64,000 bases of DNA from Terasakiella pusilla DSM 6293 (GTDB lineage Bacteria; Pseudomonadota; Alphaproteobacteria; Rhodospirillales; Terasakiellaceae). Position 1 is the first letter of the stretch. Every line of letters begins with the position of its first letter. Location: the NCBI RefSeq assembly GCF_000688235.1, contig NZ_JHYO01000003.1, positions 62,001 through 126,000 of the forward strand. The letters are read 5' to 3'. The position numbers were made by a program, and so were the translations under genes. The notes beneath the pieces are model-generated. The model was not told the DNA's origin. It did no database searches and was given only the letters and a program-made list of their open reading frames with translations. This document shows positions 46,560 through 54,905 of the stretch, one piece after another.

Positions 46560-47303
46560 TTAATAAGATGGGATGGTCAGTTCTGGCATATAGCGTTGAT
46601 AGACCTGTGCGATAAAACCTTCGTCATAGAGTGTTTTAAGTTCATCCTGCATGCGCGCGATCAGGATGTCATCGGTCTGGCGATTACAGGCAATGCCACC
46701 GGGTAACGTCATGAGGGTATAGGCCTTGTGAAGATTGGCATAGCCTGCCTTTTGGGCAATTTGTAGACCTGCGAGTTCGCCGGTTGCCCACAGGTCGATC
46801 CGCCCTTTTTCCAGCTTTTTGATATTGAAAAAATTATTCGTTACGTTTTCGATTGAAATATTATGATCCATCAGATAGTTGGCGGCCGCATCCCCCAGAT
46901 AGCCGCCGATCCGATAGTGCTCCAGCTCTTCCAAACTGTTGATTTTAATAGGATTTACTTTTTGACTGAAGAGTACCATCGAAACTTCTGTGAAGGGCGA
47001 GATCCATTTGAATAGAGGTTCTCGATCTGCGGTGCGCCCGGTGGAAAACAAGCAGGCATTTTTGTGGGTGAGGGTTAATTCATAGGCCCGGTTCCAAGGC
47101 AGAAGGCGCACGCTATGGCTAAATTTGGTGCGTTTGAGGATTTCATTTACAATCTCAACTGAAATACCTTTTAGCTCTTCACTACCATTTTCCACATAGC
47201 TGTAAGGCGGAAAATGTTCTGTATAAAAAGTTAGGCCCGTCGCTCTGCTTTCTGTGAAGGCAAAGCAACAGTGAAAGAGAAAAAGATAGGCTAGAACTTT
47301 CAT
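46560..47303 (-). CDS. Periplasmic amino-acid-type solute-binding protein, copy 1
   Basis: 247 residues with a signal peptide (about 1-21). The SBP_bac_3 fold is seen in GLTFYTEHFPPYSYVENGSEELKGISVEIVNEILKR (parts: TFYTEHFPPYSY, GISVEIVNEILKR), YRIGGYLGDAAANYLM, and FIAQVYQRYMPE at the end. No permease or ATPase gene is near, so it is an orphan: it could serve a transporter encoded elsewhere or act as a sensor-like protein. A similar gene lies next on the same strand, 66 bases upstream. Confidence 0.85.
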   Translation of the reverse strand: MKVLAYLFLFHCCFAFTESRATGLTFYTEHFPPYSYVENGSEELKGISVEIVNEILKRTKFSHSVRLLPWNRAYELTLTHKNACLFSTGRTADREPLFKWISPFTEVSMVLFSQKVNPIKINSLEELEHYRIGGYLGDAAANYLMDHNISIENVTNNFFNIKKLEKGRIDLWATGELAGLQIAQKAGYANLHKAYTLMTLPGGIACNRQTDDILIARMQDELKTLYDEGFIAQVYQRYMPELTIPSY

Positions 47304-47369
47304 GACTCCTCCGCTTGGTAAGCACCACTTTATTTAGATGTGTTGGTTCTCGTGCGATACAAGCTAAAT

Positions 47370-48110
47370 TTAGAAAGCTCTAATAAGGTTGGTCAGGGTT
47401 TCACCGATATAGGTTTGATAGGCTGCATCCACAGTGCCGTCTTCTTGCATGTCTTTGAATGTGGCGTCAAACAGGCGCTGTTCTGTCGCGCGACTTTTAT
47501 GAAAAGACAGGTAGAGGGGACTAACCGACGGAAAAGGGCGCAGGTCGCGGATGTTGAGGGATCTTTTTTTCAAAAGATGTTTGGTTGAGACATAATCTGC
47601 AATGGCATAGTCGACGCGGGCTGCATCCAGCTTACGCAAAGCGGTTGCTTCATCAGGGGAATAATCGACTTTTATGCCTGCAATAGTGAGATAGCGTGGA
47701 TCATAACTGTAGCCGTCGACATATCCTGCGCGCCGACCCGCGAGGATAGAGAGAGACGGAAGGTCGCGAAGCGTGTCGTGGGTGTGCACCCAAATGGTAT
47801 TGGTATAAAAAGTTAGAGCCGTTGGTCCTTGTAAAAAGGCTTCGCGCTTGGAAGCATCTACAACAGCGTCTGCTTGACCATTTTCGACTTTGAACAGGCA
47901 TCTTTTCCAGGGTAAAAGCTCGAAACTCACGGGGATATCGAGTCTTTTCGCTGCAAGTTCGATTAATTGTACAGATAATCCACTCGGTTGATGGTTGGTG
48001 TCTATAAAGGAGTAGGGTTTCCAATTTTCAAAACAGAATGTCAGGGGTTTTTGAGATTGAGAATGGCCAGTCGAGATAAAACAGAACAAAAGAAGGATTG
48101 TACAAGGCAT
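47370..48110 (-). CDS. Periplasmic amino-acid-type solute-binding protein, copy 2
   Basis: 246 residues from the ATG at 48110, which begins a clean signal peptide (MPCTILLLFCFISTGHS); the frame runs on to 48209 without need. The fold is the same as in the preceding gene (LTFCFENWKPYSFIDTNHQPSGLSVQLIELAAKRL..., parts: TFCFENWKPYSF, GLSVQLIELAAKRL), with about the same length, so they are distant paralogues. The SBP_bac_3 domain again lacks any nearby permease. Ligand residues were not assigned. Confidence 0.82.
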   Translation of the reverse strand: MPCTILLLFCFISTGHSQSQKPLTFCFENWKPYSFIDTNHQPSGLSVQLIELAAKRLDIPVSFELLPWKRCLFKVENGQADAVVDASKREAFLQGPTALTFYTNTIWVHTHDTLRDLPSLSILAGRRAGYVDGYSYDPRYLTIAGIKVDYSPDEATALRKLDAARVDYAIADYVSTKHLLKKRSLNIRDLRPFPSVSPLYLSFHKSRATEQRLFDATFKDMQEDGTVDAAYQTYIGETLTNLIRAF

Positions 48111-48236
48111 GAGTTTTATAAAGGTGAATACTGTCTGCACGGGCGGATCCGGGGTAGGTGATCTGGTTATCTTCCTAAATAGGTAACTATAAATTTTTAC
48201 CCGAAGCAAGTTATTCCCTTAAACGGTTTGTTTTTG

Positions 48237-48276
48237 GATAAAAAAACACCGCTTCTTCTTATGAAGAGCGGTGTTT
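48237..48276 (-). terminator. Terminator of dnaJ
   Basis: AAACACCGC (48244-48252) pairs with GCGGTGTTT (48268-48276), extended inside by CTTC/GAAG; read on the minus strand a T-run follows. It lies 20 bases after the dnaJ stop. Confidence 0.85.
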
Positions 48277-48295
48277 GAGTTGTTTAATGAAACTT

Positions 48296-49435
48296 TTAAT
48301 CGGTTAAATCTTCAAAGAAGTCTTTAACCTTGCTGAAGAAGCCCTGACTTTCAGGGTTATGGGTTTCAGCACTGCCGCCACCCGCTGCTTCAAACTGGCG
48401 CAGGATATCTTTTTGTTCGCTGGTCAGTTTGACAGGTGTTTCCACCATTACTTCCACAAACATATCCCCGCGCGAGTCTGTGCGCATAACGACCATCCCT
48501 TTGCCGCGCAGGCGGAACTGGTTGCCGCTTTGCGTCCCTTCCGGGATTTTAATGCGGGCACGTCCGCCATCGACCGTTGGGACTTCAATCTCGCCACCAA
48601 GGGCAGCGGTTGTCATTGGGATCGGGACTTGGCAGAAAATATTAGCCCCTTCGCGTTGGAAAATCCGATGAGGGATAACGCTTAGGAAAATATAAAGGTC
48701 GCCGCTGGGTGCGCCGCGTAAACCGGCTTCCCCTTCCCCTGACAGACGAATACGTGTGCCATCTTCCACACCCGCAGGGACAGTCACGGATAAGGTTTTG
48801 GATTTACGCTCGCGACCTGACCCGCCACACACACCGCACGGATCCGAAATGATCGAGCCGGCGCCATGGCAGGTGGGACAGGTGCGTTCGATCGTGAAGA
48901 AGCCTTGCTGGGCGCGAACCTTCCCGCGACCATGACAGCTTGGACACATGGTCGGCGCTTTGCCATTTTCCGAGCCACTGCCGTCACAAGAGCTACAGTT
49001 TACAGAAGTTGGCACTTCGATTTTGGCTTTTTTCCCGTTGAAGGCTTCTTCAAGGGTAATTTCCATATTGTAACGAAGATCAGCACCGCGACCGGAACTC
49101 TGTCCACGGCCACCGCCCATCATATCGCCGAACATTTCTTCAAAAATGTCACCAAAACCGGAGAAACCGCCGCCGCCAAAGCCGCCGCCGCCCGCACCGG
49201 GGCCGCCTTGTTCAAAGGCTGCGTGACCGTAACGATCGTAGGCCGCGCGCTTTTCCGGGTCTTTCAGGACTTCGTAAGCTTCGTTGATTTCTTTAAATTT
49301 CGTCTCAGCGTCCGCGTCATCCGGGTTACGATCCGGGTGATATTTCATGGCAAGTTTACGAAATGCGCCTTTTAGCGCCTTTTCATCCACATCACGATCG
49401 ACGCCGAGCGTATTGTAGTAATCATCTTTTGCCAT
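48296..49435 (-). CDS. dnaJ: Hsp40 co-chaperone DnaJ
   Basis: 379 residues, type I DnaJ. J domain (about 4-68) with HPD in [12 protein letters not shown], Gly/Phe-rich linker (about 75-110), four zinc motifs [24 protein letters not shown] and CGVCGGSG, and the C-terminal substrate-binding domains. It stimulates the DnaK ATPase and delivers unfolded proteins. It follows dnaK on the same strand after 100 bases that contain a GC-rich hairpin. Confidence 0.96.
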   Translation of the reverse strand: MAKDDYYNTLGVDRDVDEKALKGAFRKLAMKYHPDRNPDDADAETKFKEINEAYEVLKDPEKRAAYDRYGHAAFEQGGPGAGGGGFGGGGFSGFGDIFEEMFGDMMGGGRGQSSGRGADLRYNMEITLEEAFNGKKAKIEVPTSVNCSSCDGSGSENGKAPTMCPSCHGRGKVRAQQGFFTIERTCPTCHGAGSIISDPCGVCGGSGRERKSKTLSVTVPAGVEDGTRIRLSGEGEAGLRGAPSGDLYIFLSVIPHRIFQREGANIFCQVPIPMTTAALGGEIEVPTVDGGRARIKIPEGTQSGNQFRLRGKGMVVMRTDSRGDMFVEVMVETPVKLTSEQKDILRQFEAAGGGSAETHNPESQGFFSKVKDFFEDLTD

Positions 49436-49494
49436 TTTTATTCCTCTTTAGAGACAAGTTGACCCCCGACTGGGGCGGGGATCTCTTAGAAAGA

Positions 49495-49516
49495 GGCCCC
49501 GGATTGGGTCCGGGGC
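49495..49516 (-). other. GC-rich hairpin between dnaK and dnaJ
   Basis: GGCCCCGGA (49495-49503) pairs with TCCGGGGC (49509-49516). No run of T follows on the minus strand, so it is more likely an attenuating or RNA-stabilising element that sets the dnaK:dnaJ ratio than a full terminator. Confidence 0.5.
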
Positions 49517-49535
49517 ACAGGTTCGTTTTTAAAAG

Positions 49536-51458
49536 TTACTTGTCTTTTTTGTCTGGATCGACTTCTTCAAAGTCAGCATCCACAACACCGTCGTCAGCTG
49601 GCGCTTCATCAGCCGCAGCACCTGCAGCTTCGCCGCCTTCAGCTTCCTGCTGGGCTTTGTACATCGCTTCACCCAGTTTCATGGAGGCGTTCATCAAGGC
49701 GTCTGTTTTCGCCTTTACGTCTTCCACGTCGATGTTGTCGCCTTCAAGCGCAGACTTGAGGTCGTTGATCGCTGTTTCGATCTCGCCTTTTTCGTCCGCA
49801 GACAGGGCGGAACCATGTTCAGTGAGGTTCTTTTCTGTCGTGTGGATCAGGCTTTCAGCTTGGTTACGGGCTTCGGCAACCTCTTTACGCTTTTTATCTT
49901 CTTCAGCGTGGCTTTCCGCATCCTTCACCATTTTGTCGATCTCAGCATCATCCAGACCACCAGAAGCTTTGATGGAGATTTGCTGTTCTTTACCGGTTGC
50001 TTTGTCTTTCGCAGACACGTTGACGAGACCGTTCGCATCGATGTCAAAAGTCACTTCGATCTGCGGAACGCCACGCGGTGCAGGCGGAACACCTACCAGA
50101 TCAAACTGACCCAGCAGTTTGTTGTCAGCCGCCATTTCACGCTCGCCTTGGAAGACGCGGATGGTGACGGCAGACTGGTTGTCTTCAGCCGTTGAGAAGA
50201 CCTGAGACTTACGTGTCGGGATTGTTGTGTTACGATCGATCAAGCGTGTGAAGACACCGCCCAAAGTTTCGATACCCAAAGACAGCGGGGTGACGTCAAG
50301 CAGGAGAACGTCTTTCACGTCGCCTTTCAAGACACCGCCCTGAATAGCCGCACCCATGGCAACCACTTCGTCAGGGTTTACACCTTTGTTCGGCTCAACA
50401 CCGAAGATTTCTTTAACTTTTTCAACAACCTTCGGCATACGTGTCATCCCACCGACGAGGATAACGTCGTCGATTTCAGATGCTTTCAGACCGGCGTCTT
50501 TCAACGCGTCTTTACACGGCTTCACGGTCCGTTCGATCAGGTCGGAAACCAGGCTTTCCAGTTTTGCACGAGACAGTTTGATGTTCAGGTGTTTCGGGCC
50601 GGACTGGTCAGCCGTGATGAACGGCAGGTTGACTTCAGTTGCTGTAGAAGAAGACAGTTCGATTTTCGCTTTTTCGCCCGCTTCTTTCAGACGTTGCAGG
50701 GCCATACGGTCGCCGCGCAGGTCGATGCCTTGTTCTTTTTTGAACTCGTCTGCCAGATAGTCGATGATGGCCATGTCGAAGTCTTCCCCACCAAGGAACG
50801 TGTCCCCGTTTGTGGATTTTACTTCAAAGACACCGTCGCCGATTTCAAGGATGGAAACGTCGAACGTACCGCCACCCAAGTCATAAACAACGATTGTGCC
50901 GGATTCTTTTTTGTCCATACCGTAGGCAAGCGCAGCCGCTGTCGGCTCGTTGATGATACGCAGAACTTCCAGACCAGCGATTTTACCAGCGTCTTTTGTG
51001 GCTTGACGTTGGCTATCGTTGAAGTAAGCCGGAACCGTGATCACAGCTTGAGAAATGGTTTCACCGGCAAACGCTTCTGCTGTTTCTTTCATCTTTTGCA
51101 GGATGAAGGCAGAGATTTGAGACGGGCTATATTTGTCGTCGTTGGCTTCTACCCACGCATCGCCATTGTCCGCTTTGACGATTTTGTAAGGAACCAGATC
51201 CTGATCTTTCTTTGTCAGCGGATCGTCGAAACGGCGGCCGATCAGACGCTTGATGGCGAACAGGGTGTTTTCAGGGTTGGTCACGGCCTGACGTTTTGCA
51301 GGTTGACCGGACAGGCGCTCACCGCTGTCGGTGAAAGCTACCATAGAAGGGGTTGTACGTGTGCCTTCTGCGTTTTCGATGACGCGGGCATCTCCACCGT
51401 CCATAATGGCGACGCAGGAGTTAGTTGTACCAAGGTCGATACCGATTACTTTGCTCAT
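49536..51458 (-). CDS. dnaK: Hsp70 chaperone DnaK
   Basis: 640 residues from the ATG at 51458 ([18 protein letters not shown]); the frame extends 61 codons upstream, but the usual Hsp70 start is clear. Nucleotide-binding domain (about 1-380) with [18 protein letters not shown] and VGGMTRMP; substrate-binding domain and helical lid to about 600, with an Ala/Asp/Glu-rich tail ending EVDPDKKDK. It folds proteins with DnaJ and GrpE and controls RpoH in proteobacteria. Expression probably from the RpoH promoter at 51558-51586. Confidence 0.97.
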   Translation of the reverse strand: MSKVIGIDLGTTNSCVAIMDGGDARVIENAEGTRTTPSMVAFTDSGERLSGQPAKRQAVTNPENTLFAIKRLIGRRFDDPLTKKDQDLVPYKIVKADNGDAWVEANDDKYSPSQISAFILQKMKETAEAFAGETISQAVITVPAYFNDSQRQATKDAGKIAGLEVLRIINEPTAAALAYGMDKKESGTIVVYDLGGGTFDVSILEIGDGVFEVKSTNGDTFLGGEDFDMAIIDYLADEFKKEQGIDLRGDRMALQRLKEAGEKAKIELSSSTATEVNLPFITADQSGPKHLNIKLSRAKLESLVSDLIERTVKPCKDALKDAGLKASEIDDVILVGGMTRMPKVVEKVKEIFGVEPNKGVNPDEVVAMGAAIQGGVLKGDVKDVLLLDVTPLSLGIETLGGVFTRLIDRNTTIPTRKSQVFSTAEDNQSAVTIRVFQGEREMAADNKLLGQFDLVGVPPAPRGVPQIEVTFDIDANGLVNVSAKDKATGKEQQISIKASGGLDDAEIDKMVKDAESHAEEDKKRKEVAEARNQAESLIHTTEKNLTEHGSALSADEKGEIETAINDLKSALEGDNIDVEDVKAKTDALMNASMKLGEAMYKAQQEAEGGEAAGAAADEAPADDGVVDADFEEVDPDKKDK

Positions 51459-51480
51459 TTTACTCTCTTTGTGTTGCGGC

Positions 51481-51531
51481 GAATTCCAGAACCCGCCCTC
51501 TCTCGATGAGGCACAGGGTGTTTCGGAATTC
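51481..51531 (-). other. Leader hairpin of dnaK
   Basis: Nested pairs lie between the promoter and the ATG: GAATTCC (51481-51487) with GGAATTC (51525-51531), ACCC (51491-51494) with GGGT (51516-51519), and CCTC (51497-51500) with GAGG (51508-51511). It is in the 5' untranslated region and ends 23 bases from the start codon. It could affect stability or translation on heat shock; untested. Confidence 0.5.
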
Positions 51532-51557
51532 CCATGAGGGTTAAAAAACTGGGCGTT

Positions 51558-51586
51558 ATATAAGCTGAACAAGATCATCATGCAAG
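51558..51586 (-). promoter_or_regulatory. RpoH-type heat-shock promoter of dnaK
   Basis: On the minus strand CTTG (51586-51583), an 18-base spacer, then CTTATAT (51564-51558) match the alphaproteobacterial sigma-32 consensus CTTG-N17/18-CYTATNT. Leader length to the ATG would be about 90 bases. In the remainder of the 281-base gap there is a 10-bp palindrome CCCTATAGGG at 51661-51670 and an inverted repeat GATTCA/TGAATC at 51675-51691, meaning unknown. Confidence 0.6.
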
Positions 51587-51739
51587 CGTTGCAGGGGATG
51601 ATTTCGCAAAAGATTTTGTAAAAATGGCAATAAAAAGGCAAGCAAAAAGACAGACGGCTTCCCTATAGGGCATTGATTCAGCAGTTGAATCGGTGATGTC
51701 GTTTAAAATCAGGCTGTTGAGGAGCTTAAATCAAGAAAA

Positions 51740-53845
51740 TTATATTTTTTCGCAAACCCGATTGCGTCCTTGGGTCTTGGCATCATAAAGCGCAATATCC
51801 GCCCGTTTTAACAGGTCATCGGGTGTGTCGTCGGTTTCGCTGTTATATTCTGTCACCCCAAAGCTGGCGGTAAAGTTGCAGCGCCCGCCATTATCAATCA
51901 CGAAGTGGTGGCTTTCTGTTGCTTGACGAATGCGTTCGGCGATCAACTGGGCGGCCGCCAGGTCGGTTTCGGGAAGGAGAATGGCAAATTCTTCCCCACC
52001 CAAGCGCCCGATAAAGTCGGTATCGCGCAAACTGTCCTTGCACAGCTGGGTCATCGCTTTGATCGCAAGATCGCCAACCGAATGTCCGTGATTGTCATTG
52101 ATGCTTTTAAAGTGATCGATATCCAGCATGATCAGGGAGAGCTTGGATTGATAGCGTTTGACCCGCTTCAGCTCGCGGTTAAACAGTTCAATGAAGAAAC
52201 GTCGGTTATTTACGCCGGTCAGCACATCTGTGGAGGCCAATTCACGTAGCTTCTTTTCCAGTCGCTTCTGTTCGGTCACATCTGTTGAAATGCCGAGCAA
52301 GGCGTAGGTGTTGCCCAGTTCATTAATCAGGGGAACTTTAACGGACCAGAAATAGCGTTTTTTGCGGGTCTGGAAATGGCGGGATTTCTCGATACTCGAG
52401 CAGTTTTCCTTATAGGTGAAAACCTGACGGTCGGATTTATGGAACCGTTCGGCAACTTTTTTGCCGAAAATCTCGGTATCGGTTTTGCCAATGACGTCTT
52501 CATTCTTCATGCCGAGATAGTCACACATGTCGCTGTTGACATAGGTGTAGGTGTAGTTGATGTCCTTGATATAAACGTGGGCCTTCAGGTTATCCAGAAT
52601 GGTGGTGAGCTGGGCTTCATTCTGACGCAAGGCCACTTCAAGGCGTTTTTGTTCGGTCACATCGGTGGAAATACCCAGCAGGGCGTAAATATCGCCTTGT
52701 GCATTCATCAAGGGGACTTTGACCGACCAGTAATAGTGTTTTTCTTTGGTCTTGGGATTGATGGAGGTTTCCATCCGGTCGACTTTTTGCTGGGTCTGGA
52801 ACACTTCCTGATCGGTGGCGCGAAATCCGATGGCGGTTTCCAGTTCAAACAGGTCGTAATCGTCTTTACCGATAATATTGACCCGATCTGTGCCGATGAC
52901 CTGACAGAGTTCTTCGTTGGCGTAGGTATATTTAAGGTCTGCATCCTTGATATAGACCCGCGCTTTCATATTATTGAGGATGCTGTTGAGTTTCTCTTCA
53001 CTTTCGCGCAAAGCCCGTTCAAGACGTTGTTGTTCGGAGATATCAACGGACATGCCGAGCATTTCGTCCACAGTGCCGTCTTCATTCCATAACGGGCATT
53101 TGACAGACAGGTAACTGCGTGCAATGCCATATTCGTCGGTGCCGGCATTTTCAAGGGCGCGGATGGTTTTGCCTTTGGTAAAGACCTGCTCGTCATTTTT
53201 GGTGAAAATACGTGCGGCTTGATCGGTAAAGAGGTCAAAGTCTGTCTTGCCGATAATGTCGTCGGTATGGACGGCATGGAGCATGGTCAACATGCGGTTG
53301 GCGTAGGTATATTCGCCCTGCTGGTTTTTGGAAAACACATAGGCCGGAATATTGTCAAGGATGCTCCGTAGACGCTGTTCGTTCTGGTGTTGTTTGCGTT
53401 CCAGCTGTTTTTGTTCACTGATATCAAGCTGGACCCAGACACATTGCGTCAATTGGCCTGTTTCATCGCAAAAAGGCGAGACGGTGGTACGACACCAGAT
53501 GGTTGTACCTGTGGGGGAGGAAAGATCAAGTTCTCCGCGCCAGCGTTTTGCGTCATGGATATGGGCCCAGATTTCGCTGAGGGTTTTGCGTTGCGCTTCG
53601 TTGGTAAAGAGAATGTCGATATTCTGTCCCCGCGCAACAGAAAGGGGGAGGCCGAGACACTCTTCAAAAGCCGGGTTTGCATACTCAATCAGACCGTTTT
53701 TATCGGTCACGGCAATAAGGGCATCCGCATTTTCTACAGCGGCGGCGAAGACACCCGAGTTTGAATTTAAGTCCGTCGAAAACGACACGTTTTCTATTCC
53801 TGAGCAGCTTATCTGAACATATATTTCATTTTTGCGCCCGATCAT
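51740..53845 (-). CDS. Diguanylate cyclase with four PAS domains
   Basis: 701 residues. Four PAS/PAC units (about 33-150, 160-280, 285-400, 410-525), the second to fourth being similar to each other, for example IGKTDFDLF, IGKDDYDLF and IGKTDTEIF, with LGISTDVTEQKRLE repeats. GGDEF domain (about 535-700) with active-site motif GRLGGEEF and the inhibitory site RDTD five residues before it, so it should make c-di-GMP with product feedback. No membrane helix is seen, so it senses a cytosolic signal. Internal repeats suggest recent domain duplication. Confidence 0.93.
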   Translation of the reverse strand: MIGRKNEIYVQISCSGIENVSFSTDLNSNSGVFAAAVENADALIAVTDKNGLIEYANPAFEECLGLPLSVARGQNIDILFTNEAQRKTLSEIWAHIHDAKRWRGELDLSSPTGTTIWCRTTVSPFCDETGQLTQCVWVQLDISEQKQLERKQHQNEQRLRSILDNIPAYVFSKNQQGEYTYANRMLTMLHAVHTDDIIGKTDFDLFTDQAARIFTKNDEQVFTKGKTIRALENAGTDEYGIARSYLSVKCPLWNEDGTVDEMLGMSVDISEQQRLERALRESEEKLNSILNNMKARVYIKDADLKYTYANEELCQVIGTDRVNIIGKDDYDLFELETAIGFRATDQEVFQTQQKVDRMETSINPKTKEKHYYWSVKVPLMNAQGDIYALLGISTDVTEQKRLEVALRQNEAQLTTILDNLKAHVYIKDINYTYTYVNSDMCDYLGMKNEDVIGKTDTEIFGKKVAERFHKSDRQVFTYKENCSSIEKSRHFQTRKKRYFWSVKVPLINELGNTYALLGISTDVTEQKRLEKKLRELASTDVLTGVNNRRFFIELFNRELKRVKRYQSKLSLIMLDIDHFKSINDNHGHSVGDLAIKAMTQLCKDSLRDTDFIGRLGGEEFAILLPETDLAAAQLIAERIRQATESHHFVIDNGGRCNFTASFGVTEYNSETDDTPDDLLKRADIALYDAKTQGRNRVCEKI

Positions 53846-53898
53846 CTACTGGTTGCTGCGCAAATGCAAGAGTTTCGTGGTATGATGAGTCTAGACAC

Positions 53899-54804
53899 AT
53901 GATTATTTCAGCTTCCTATAAGACGGATATCCCTGCTTTTTATGCGCGCTGGTTTGTAAATCTGTTGCGTGCGGGGTTTTGTCAGACGATAAATCCCTAT
54001 AACCAGAACGTACAGACGATTTCCCTTTCGCCTGTCGATGTGCAGGCCTATGTCTTTTGGAGCCGCAATTATCAGCCCTTTTTGGATATGGGGGTGTTGG
54101 AGGAGCTAGGCAAACCGTTTGTCTGTCAGATGACCATCCTCAATTATCCGCGCTGGCTGGAAGTCTCGACGATTGCGGCTGATAAGGCGCTGGACCAAGT
54201 ACGGCATTTGTCCGGACGCTTTGGCCCAAAAGCGGTGGTTTGGCGCTATGATCCGATTGTGGTGAATGAACGTCTCACGGTGGATTGGCATCTTGAGAAT
54301 TTTGCAGTCCTTGCCCGTCAGCTCGCCGGTCATGTGGACGAGGTGGTGGTGTCTTTTCTACAGGTCTATCAAAAGACAAAGCGCAATTTTATGGCGCAAG
54401 AAATTGACTTCCCTGACATGCGCCGTGAGGAGAAGCAAAACCTGTTGCGTGCCTTGCATCAGATTGCTCAATCTCATCAGATGACCTTGACCTTGTGTGC
54501 CCAGCCGGACTTGTTAATCGATCCGGTGCAGGCCAGTGCATGTATTGACGTGCAGCGTCTGGAAAGCCTGTCGGGACGGGGGGTGATGGTTTCTAAAAAA
54601 CCGCATCGGGCAGAATGTGGGTGTGCGGCATCACGCGATATCGGGGAATATGATACCTGTCCCCATGGCTGCTTTTATTGTTATGCGGTACAGCGCCAAG
54701 ACCTCGCAAAACAGCGTTATCAGGCCCACGACCCGGACAGTCCGTTTTTGTTTTCTCCCGAAGGAGGAGAGATGCCGGAAGATCCGCAGGGGAGTCTGTT
54801 TTAG
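53899..54804 (+). CDS. DUF1848 protein
   Basis: 301 residues from the ATG at 53899 (MIISASYKTDIPAFYARWF), the typical start of DUF1848; the frame extends upstream into the preceding gene without support. Near the C-terminus it has a Cys cluster (AECGCAASRD, then DTCPHGCFYCYA) that resembles a CxxxCxxC iron-sulfur motif. The family is of unknown function and has been linked to radical-SAM-like chemistry. It is followed by phoX with about 100 bases between. Confidence 0.85.
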   Translation: MIISASYKTDIPAFYARWFVNLLRAGFCQTINPYNQNVQTISLSPVDVQAYVFWSRNYQPFLDMGVLEELGKPFVCQMTILNYPRWLEVSTIAADKALDQVRHLSGRFGPKAVVWRYDPIVVNERLTVDWHLENFAVLARQLAGHVDEVVVSFLQVYQKTKRNFMAQEIDFPDMRREEKQNLLRALHQIAQSHQMTLTLCAQPDLLIDPVQASACIDVQRLESLSGRGVMVSKKPHRAECGCAASRDIGEYDTCPHGCFYCYAVQRQDLAKQRYQAHDPDSPFLFSPEGGEMPEDPQGSLF

Positions 54805-54818
54805 AAACTTTCAAAAAA

Positions 54819-54836
54819 ATATCATATTACAGTCAT
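54819..54836 (+). promoter_or_regulatory. Possible Pho box before phoX
   Basis: ATATCAT-atta-CAGTCAT has the spacing of the PhoB box CTGTCAT-N4-CTGTCAT with three mismatches over 14 bases, 70 bases before the PhoX ATG. It matches the expected regulation but is short and degenerate. Confidence 0.35.
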
Positions 54837-54905
54837 GCAGATTTTCTTTTCCTCAGGGATTGTTTCCTTCTCGTTTCACAACACAACAATCTGGGACCTG
54901 TATAC

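Noticed and set aside
49439-49535. Rho-independent terminator between dnaK and dnaJ
   Set aside because: The hairpin is strong but no T-run follows on the transcribed strand; kept only as a hairpin.
51459-51641. 61-codon N-terminal extension of dnaK
   Set aside because: Includes the promoter and leader hairpin, and Hsp70 proteins start at [10 protein letters not shown].
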